From Chloroflexota bacterium (GTDB taxonomy: Bacteria; Chloroflexota; UBA6077), in contig JAJYNT010000100.1 of NCBI GenBank assembly GCA_021786215.1, forward strand, positions 1 through 10,285: a DNA stretch of 10,285 nucleotides, given 5' to 3'. Shown here one piece after another: positions 6,736 through 10,285 of this stretch; the first letter of the stretch is position 1; every line of letters starts with the position of its first letter. A model generated the notes under the pieces. That model had not been told where the DNA came from. It made no database searches and saw only the letters and a program-made list of their open reading frames with translations. A program made the position numbers and the translations under genes.

Positions 6736-6906
6736 CATTGAACGGTGTCATCCTGCGCATCCAACCTGTCATCCTGAGCTGATCCTGTCATCCTGAGCGT
6801 CAGCGAAGGATCTCTCCACCGTTCGGAATGGCACGCTTGGCCCTTAGAGGGCGAATCGTTTCCGCCCGGGCTACGTGGAGATGCTTCGCTTTGCTCAGCA
6901 TGACAG
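6736..6906. repeat. Cluster of TGTCATCCTGAGC-family repeats with inverted arms
   Basis: Three TGTCATCCTG copies lie at 6746-6755, 6767-6776 and 6786-6795. The last two are part of an identical 15-mer, CCTGTCATCCTGAGC (6765-6779 and 6784-6798). The arm at 6785-6817 is an imperfect inverted match to 6877-6906 (about 30 bases, ending GCTCAGCATGACAG). A second inverted pair overlaps it: GAACGGTG (6740-6747) with CACCGTTC (6817-6824), flanked by CATT and AATG. This type of CCTGAGCG...AAGGATCT inverted repeat is a familiar dispersed element in many bacterial genomes, including Chloroflexi. Its minus-strand translation gives a spurious MLSKAKHL-like peptide. No transposase is present, so it is at most a non-autonomous (MITE/REP-like) element. 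Lying just after the glucoamylase stop, its RNA hairpin could also protect or end the upstream transcript. Confidence 0.75.
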
Positions 6907-6959
6907 TCCGTGTCAGCTTCACTAGCGGGCGATAGGGCTTGTCGACAGCAAGAATTGGG

Positions 6960-6998
6960 CGCGGCACGAGGGCCGAGGGGGCGGACCCCCGTGCCGCG
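6960..6998. terminator. Strong GC-rich hairpin between convergent operons
   Basis: CGCGGCACG (6960-6968) pairs perfectly with CGTGCCGCG (6990-6998). An inner GGG/CCC pair (6970-6972 with 6986-6988) lies past one mismatch, and the loop is 13 bases. On the minus strand it begins about 21 bases after the stop codon of the 114-residue gene. The bases after it (CCCAATTCTTG) are only weakly T-rich, so it is not a textbook intrinsic terminator. Its position between convergent genes makes a terminator or RNA-stabilising role plausible. Between this hairpin and the repeat cluster (6907-6959) I see nothing. Confidence 0.45.
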
Positions 6999-7019
6999 TT
7001 CGTTAAGAAGAAGTCTTGC

Positions 7020-7364
7020 CTATGCGTTGTGCTTGCAGCAGTACTTTCGATGCCCGTTGCCCTCTTCCCCCGAGCCAGAGTGATCGCGCGGGCACTGGTC
7101 ACCAATCCACTTGCACTCCAGTTGGTGGTTCGCGTCGGTGTGCTCCGCAAGACGCAGCATGTACCCCACCACCGCCTGGACCGCCTTGGCGGGCGTCTCG
7201 TCGCCGCAGAGCCTCATCCCCATTTCGTAGCTGAGTCTCGCAACCACCGGCTGGTTGTCCACGAGCCATTGACTCGTGGCGCTGAAGAACTGCTCCGGAC
7301 TGGCCAACTCCTCGTCCATGCTGTGGGCGAATGAGCAGGCGCTCTCGACCGAGATCTTCTGCAT
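7020..7364 (-). CDS. Hypothetical 114-residue protein with scattered cysteines, last gene of the Hdr operon
   Basis: I do not recognise this family. The frame starts at an ATG (7362-7364) with GAGAGGAG about six bases upstream and ends in TAG at 7020. The first about 85 residues look helical and soluble, with an amphipathic, Ala/Glu/Leu-rich pattern (ASPEQFFSATSQWLVDNQPVVA, interrupted, then KAVQAVVGYMLRLAEH). The tail is polar and Cys/His-rich: Cys84, Cys91, His95, His105, Cys109, Cys110 and His112, plus Cys10 and Cys53. That spacing could bind a metal but matches no motif I can name. It lies 85 bases downstream of the QmoC-like gene on the same strand and just before a strong hairpin, so it is probably the last gene of the operon. 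The competing frames (7099-7419 minus, 6939-7334 plus) lack a comparable start and look like shadows. Confidence 0.6.
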   Translation of the reverse strand: MQKISVESACSFAHSMDEELASPEQFFSATSQWLVDNQPVVARLSYEMGMRLCGDETPAKAVQAVVGYMLRLAEHTDANHQLECKWIGDQCPRDHSGSGEEGNGHRKYCCKHNA

Positions 7365-7449
7365 CCCCGTCTCCTCTCCGTGGACCTCTTTGTCCGACGG
7401 CCGCTTCGCCGCCCTTCATCAGATTGACATCAATATCCTCAAGAACGCC

Positions 7450-8634
7450 CTATTCCACCATGCTGGGCTCGGCTTCAGTTTGCGCGGCGGACGCCGTCTT
7501 GAACCGGTAGATCCCGTATGCCAGGGGGCGGTACAGTGCATGGGCGAACTTGGTGAAGGGGAACAGGATCAGCAACTCCATGCCGAGCACCACGTGTGCC
7601 AGGAATATCGGGTAACCTATGCCCGCCTCTCGTGGAACGTAGACAATCAACTCCAACGCGAAGCCGGTAATCCCCACCAAGAACAGCAGCAGTAGAAACA
7701 GCCAGTCCGATGAGAGCGGCCTCGCTCTGGTGCCATCAGTGGAACGTGCCAACCTGACTATGGTCACGGCGCTGCCGTAGATCATCGCGAGTCCTGCCAC
7801 CGTTCCCAGAAGCCGGGACGGGTACCACAGAGGAACCACTACCCCTGGGGTCTTGAATATGAAGTCGATCGCGGTTGCGATCCCCAGGCCGATGAACCCC
7901 CACATGATGGTGTAATGCACGAACCAGGGTCGCAGCAGGAGCGGCTTCTCCGCGTCCACTTCACAGCTGCGGAATCTCTTCTGTCCGACCATCTCGTCCA
8001 GCACGTCGCGGATCGCTCCCACGAACCTGCCGCCGAAGCTGCCACCGTCTCCAGAGAGCTCCCCTGTCCCTTCTTCCGGGCCCAGCGTCTTGGAGATGTG
8101 CATGACCAGTCTCACTACGCTCGCTACTGCCACCAAACCGATCAGCACGATCACCACTACGCCGAGGTTGTGGATCAGCTCAAACGGAATGAACCCGAAG
8201 AGGTCGAACCCGGCCGACGCCGGAGTACCGGATCTGCTGAGCAGCAGACTGGCCAGGATCGCGGCCACGACCAGCGCAAAACCCACCACGAATGCCCCTG
8301 AGCTGTATATCAGCCTGGAGATGCCGGTGGGATCCATGTTCGCGATTGTGTATCGCCTTACGGCCTCCATGTATTCGCTCGGTCGAGCCTGGCGCGGGCA
8401 GGTGTCGGAGCAATCGCGACAGTTCCAGCAGAGCCAGGCCTCCTTAGCGTCCATCAGCTTCTCCTTCATGCCCAGTTGGCCGTAACGGATCAGCCGACGC
8501 GGGAACCGGGCGTCATCCGAGGAGTGCTGGCAGACGGCCGTGCAGTTTCCGCAATTGAAGCAGGCCTGGATGTCGAATGCCCCAAAGCTCTTCAGTTCAC
8601 GTGCAAGTTGCAGATCTACTCTATGTGCCGTCAT
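7450..8634 (-). CDS. QmoC-like HdrC/HdrE fusion: two-cluster ferredoxin domain plus heme-b type membrane domain
   Basis: This 394-residue protein has an HdrC-like cytosolic N-terminus with two [4Fe-4S] motifs: Cys25, Cys28, Cys31, Cys35 (CFNCGNCTAVC) and Cys69, Cys72, Cys75, Cys79 (CWNCRDCSDTCP). The remainder is a membrane domain with helices at about 107-133, 152-176, 238-262, 275-297, 311-333 and 343-367. Histidines in or next to helices (155, 179, 240, 347, 365) are candidate heme b ligands, as in the HdrE/nitrate reductase gamma family. This order and length match QmoC, the subunit that links cytosolic Hdr-like flavoproteins to menaquinone. The ATG at 8632-8634 starts three bases after the stop of the winged-helix gene, so it is in the same operon as the HdrA gene. 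A QmoA/QmoB pair is not visible in the window, so a Qmo complex in the strict sense is not proven. Direction of electron flow is also open. Confidence 0.85.
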   Translation of the reverse strand: MTAHRVDLQLARELKSFGAFDIQACFNCGNCTAVCQHSSDDARFPRRLIRYGQLGMKEKLMDAKEAWLCWNCRDCSDTCPRQARPSEYMEAVRRYTIANMDPTGISRLIYSSGAFVVGFALVVAAILASLLLSRSGTPASAGFDLFGFIPFELIHNLGVVVIVLIGLVAVASVVRLVMHISKTLGPEEGTGELSGDGGSFGGRFVGAIRDVLDEMVGQKRFRSCEVDAEKPLLLRPWFVHYTIMWGFIGLGIATAIDFIFKTPGVVVPLWYPSRLLGTVAGLAMIYGSAVTIVRLARSTDGTRARPLSSDWLFLLLLFLVGITGFALELIVYVPREAGIGYPIFLAHVVLGMELLILFPFTKFAHALYRPLAYGIYRFKTASAAQTEAEPSMVE

Positions 8635-8637
8635 GTT

Positions 8638-8925
8638 TCACTGCCCACCTAGTCGATACTGGAAGTAGTCGCCGTCCTGCTCTCCTTCGACCACCTGCCC
8701 ATACTTCTTGAGCGCTGTCAGCTGCCAGAAGACTGTCTGGGTAGGCAGCCCCGTGGCCTGAGCCAAGCTTGGAACGGTCGCCGGCCCCTCCTTCAGCACT
8801 CTGGTTATCTCGTTGACCACCTTTATCTGTTCCTTCAGGCGAGCCTGCGCCGCTTCGACTTTCGCGACATTCTGCTCCCGAAGCCGCTTGAGCGCTTCCC
8901 TGTTTCTGGTCTTCAGGTCTGTCAT
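8638..8925 (-). CDS. Small winged-helix protein embedded in the Hdr operon
   Basis: This 95-residue protein begins with a highly charged helical region (about 1-37, rich in Lys/Arg/Glu/Gln, likely a coiled coil). A compact winged-helix domain follows (about 38-93): helix 1 NEITRVLKEG, helix 2 VPSLAQATGL, recognition helix PTQTVFWQLTALKKYG, and a wing VVEGEQDGDYFQYRL. The pattern fits MarR/ArsR-like DNA-binding folds. No cysteine sensor site is present. Its ATG overlaps the TGA of the hdrA gene (ATGA, 8922-8925), and the QmoC-like gene starts three bases after its stop, so it is translated as part of the operon. It may be an autoregulator of the operon. The charged N-terminus could instead mean a protein-protein role, as debated for the small winged-helix protein DsrD of sulfite reductase operons. 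I see no direct sequence match to DsrD. Confidence 0.82.
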   Translation of the reverse strand: MTDLKTRNREALKRLREQNVAKVEAAQARLKEQIKVVNEITRVLKEGPATVPSLAQATGLPTQTVFWQLTALKKYGQVVEGEQDGDYFQYRLGGQ

Positions 8926-10285
8926 CGCGCTCCCTCCCCTACCAGGTCGTCTACGCAGAGCGCATCCACCATCGCGTCATACTGTTCCACGGTCCAGCCC
9001 TTCAGCGTGAGTGCACCAGTGGGGCAAGCTGCCACGCATGCGCCGCAGCCCTTGCACAGGGCGGCGTTGACCTCCGCCTTGCGGTTGAGGGCGTCCTCTG
9101 CGCTCCCGTTCATCACCAGGGCTCCCTGGTAGCCGCACACCGAGATGCACTCTTCGCATCCATCGCAGCGGTCAGCCTCCACCTCCGCGACGTATGGGTC
9201 CAGCTCCACGAAGCCCCGCGACAGCGTGACCGCTGCCTTCACCGCGGCGGCAGATGCCGATGCCGTGCTCTCGGTGATGTCCTTTGGTGCCTGCGCGGTC
9301 CCCGCGAGCAGCACACCATTCACGGCGACCTCCACCGGCCGCAGCTTGGGGTGTACCTCCAGCAGGTATCCGTCGGATCCGATGGGCAGCTTCAGCATGT
9401 CGACCAGCTTCTCTGCCCTGTGAGGGACCATGCCAACCGACAGGACCACAAGGTCAACCGGAACCTCGACCTCCTCCCCAAATGTGAGCCGGTCCTTCAC
9501 CCGCACTGTGATCGGGTGGCCATCATCTGCCGCGGCGGCCTCGACCGTGGGAGCTTCTTCCGGAGCGAAACGGAAGAAGAGCACGCCCTTCTGGCTGGCC
9601 TGCTCGTAGTAGTCCTCGTGTCCCCTGCCGTAGGTTCGGATGTCGCGGTAGAAGTCGAAGACGTTCGTTTCGGGAAACCGATCCCTCAGCTCGTTGGCTG
9701 CCTGAAGGGTCGCGGTGCAGCACACACGCGAGCAGTACTCGTTCAGCGGCTGCCCATCCCGTGGTTCGTTGATCCCCTCTATCTGCCGGCTTCCCACGCA
9801 GTGGATCATCGCGATGTTCCGGACTTCCCGTCCGTTCCATCGCAGGACCCCATCCCTCTGCTGGGGAGAGGAAGAAAGAGAGTTGTTTGGGGACACCCCA
9901 GACCCCGCCAGGTGCTGCGCCCTGGACCCGCCTTTTCCCTCTCCCTCTGGGAGAGGGTCAGGGTGAGGGTGATAGCCACGCTGCTCGGCCATCAGTCGAA
10001 TCAGCTGCGGGAGTGTGACCACCTGCTGCAGCTGCTTGAAACCGTACTCGCCCTCCGCGGGCTCGTAGTGCTCGAAGCCGGTGGCAACCACGACCACGCC
10101 GGCCTTTACCTCGAAGACGGATGGCTCCAGGTCGAGGTCTATCCCCTCGCCAACAGCCTCCACACAATGACCGCATCGGTTGCAGTTCTGCCAGTCGATA
10201 GCGGGCGCGGGGGGAAAGCAACCTTCGTGGGACAGGTAGATCGCCTTACGGGTGGTCAGCCCGTAGTTGTACTCGTTCTCCACCT
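8922..10285 (-). CDS. hdrA: HdrA-type flavin/iron-sulfur protein, C-terminal 453 residues (partial)
   Basis: This is the iron-sulfur flavoprotein subunit of heterodisulfide reductase-like complexes. It passes electrons between ferredoxin clusters, FAD and partner subunits in the cytosol. The frame enters from the right edge. The apparent GTG start at 10281-10283 is internal, because VENEYNYGLTTRKAIYL matches a mid-protein HdrA segment. Numbering from that codon, Cys34, Cys37 and Cys40 form an incomplete cluster motif. The flavin domain follows with VVVVATGFEHY (63-73), HCVGSR (161-166), YCSRVCC (183-189) and YRDIRTYGRGHEDYYEQA (212-229). LLAGTAQAPKDITEST (325-340) is typical of the FAD site. 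Two C-terminal [4Fe-4S] motifs lie at Cys373/376/379/383 and Cys410/413/416/420. The protein ends QYDAMVDAL plus a short tail, with no fused MvhD domain, which favours HdrA over QmoB. Residues about 104-145 derive from an inserted repeat. The stop overlaps the winged-helix ATG. Confidence 0.92.
   Translation of the reverse strand, partial: VENEYNYGLTTRKAIYLSHEGCFPPAPAIDWQNCNRCGHCVEAVGEGIDLDLEPSVFEVKAGVVVVATGFEHYEPAEGEYGFKQLQQVVTLPQLIRLMAEQRGYHPHPDPLPEGEGKGGSRAQHLAGSGVSPNNSLSSSPQQRDGVLRWNGREVRNIAMIHCVGSRQIEGINEPRDGQPLNEYCSRVCCTATLQAANELRDRFPETNVFDFYRDIRTYGRGHEDYYEQASQKGVLFFRFAPEEAPTVEAAAADDGHPITVRVKDRLTFGEEVEVPVDLVVLSVGMVPHRAEKLVDMLKLPIGSDGYLLEVHPKLRPVEVAVNGVLLAGTAQAPKDITESTASASAAAVKAAVTLSRGFVELDPYVAEVEADRCDGCEECISVCGYQGALVMNGSAEDALNRKAEVNAALCKGCGACVAACPTGALTLKGWTVEQYDAMVDALCVDDLVGEGAR
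9849..9974. repeat. Dispersed repeat element inserted in frame within hdrA
   Basis: The stretch has a perfect 9-base hairpin, CCCTCTCCC (9937-9945) and GGGAGAGGG (9949-9957) with a three-base loop, followed by TCAGGGTGAGGG (9958-9969). At the other end is a related inverted motif, CCCTCTGCTGGGGAGAGG (9854-9871). In between lies a small hairpin, TGGGG/CCCCA (9888-9892 and 9896-9900). Its translation in the hdrA frame includes HPHPDPLPEGEG, a peptide typical of this kind of dispersed palindromic repeat, followed by a low-complexity Gly/Ser/Pro/Asn stretch unlike the surrounding protein. The frame stays open throughout (about 42 codons). The exact ends and any target-site duplication are not clear by eye. 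It falls in a variable loop of HdrA, between LIRLMAEQ and NGREVRNIAMIHCVGSR. Confidence 0.8.

Noticed and set aside
6156..6791. A 211-codon minus-strand frame over the glucoamylase 3' end
   Set aside because: It is mostly antisense to the GH15 C-terminal domain and starts within the repeat cluster, so it is a shadow frame.
6736..6998. CRISPR array or insertion sequence in the convergent spacer
   Set aside because: The repeats are too few and irregular for a CRISPR array, no Cas gene is near, and no transposase frame exists. It fits a small non-autonomous repeat better.
6800..7150. A 116-codon minus-strand frame including MLSKAKHL
   Set aside because: The peptide is the translation of the TGTCATCCTGAGC-family repeat, and the frame overlaps the better-supported 114-residue gene.
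6939..7334. A 131-codon plus-strand frame
   Set aside because: It is antisense to the 114-residue gene, which has a clear ribosome site and operon position. This frame also begins across the terminator-like hairpin.
7423..7434. ATTGACATCAAT palindrome as an FNR/CRP-type site before the 114-residue gene
   Set aside because: The half-sites are too close (a two-base centre) for the TTGAT-N4-ATCAA consensus, so it is noted only as a short palindrome.

Overview
The window is GC-rich, densely coded bacterial DNA. Two features suggest Chloroflexota (Chloroflexi) or a similar anaerobic or facultative lineage: the type of dispersed repeats (a TGTCATCCTGAGC family and a CCCTCTCCC/GGGAGAGGG family), and the mix of OmpR-type two-component genes, a cytosolic GH15 glucoamylase and an Hdr-type electron-transfer operon. 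No rRNA, tRNA or single-copy marker gene is present, so this placement is an inference.

Left block (1-2703, all minus strand). Read in the direction of transcription it holds an OmpR/PhoB-type response regulator (2005-2703), a membrane histidine kinase whose GTG start overlaps the regulator's stop codon by one base (587-2005), a 66-residue protein with two membrane segments (245-445), and the first 25 codons of an exported or membrane-anchored protein that runs off the left edge (1-75). The regulator and kinase are clearly one operon. The two small genes follow after gaps of 141 and 169 bases.

Divergent control region (2704-3105, 402 bases). No convincing gene lies here. It holds two head-to-head copies of ATAATGTATG, one facing each operon. 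The rightward copy contains a perfect TATAAT box. About 195 bases of GC-rich, hairpin-forming leader then precede the first rightward gene.

Carbohydrate block (3106-6719, plus strand). A zinc-dependent glucose 1-dehydrogenase-type enzyme is coupled through an ATGA overlap to a GH15 glucoamylase/glucodextranase-type enzyme with no signal peptide. Together they would release glucose from an intracellular alpha-glucan or imported oligosaccharide and oxidise it to gluconolactone. The divergent two-component system is a plausible regulator.

Convergent spacer (6720-7019, 300 bases). No gene. It holds a cluster of TGTCATCCTGAGC-type repeats with inverted arms (6736-6906) and a strong GC-rich hairpin (6960-6998) that could end transcription from the right.

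Redox block (7020-10285, minus strand). In transcription order this is an HdrA-type flavin/iron-sulfur protein (partial, enters from the right edge), a 95-residue winged-helix protein coupled by ATGA, a QmoC-like fusion of a two-cluster HdrC domain with a heme-b type membrane domain, and a 114-residue cysteine-containing protein of unknown function. The set looks like a membrane-linked electron-transfer module joining flavin/ferredoxin chemistry to the quinone pool. The hdrA reading frame carries a repeat element inserted in frame (about 9849-9974) that adds about 42 residues.
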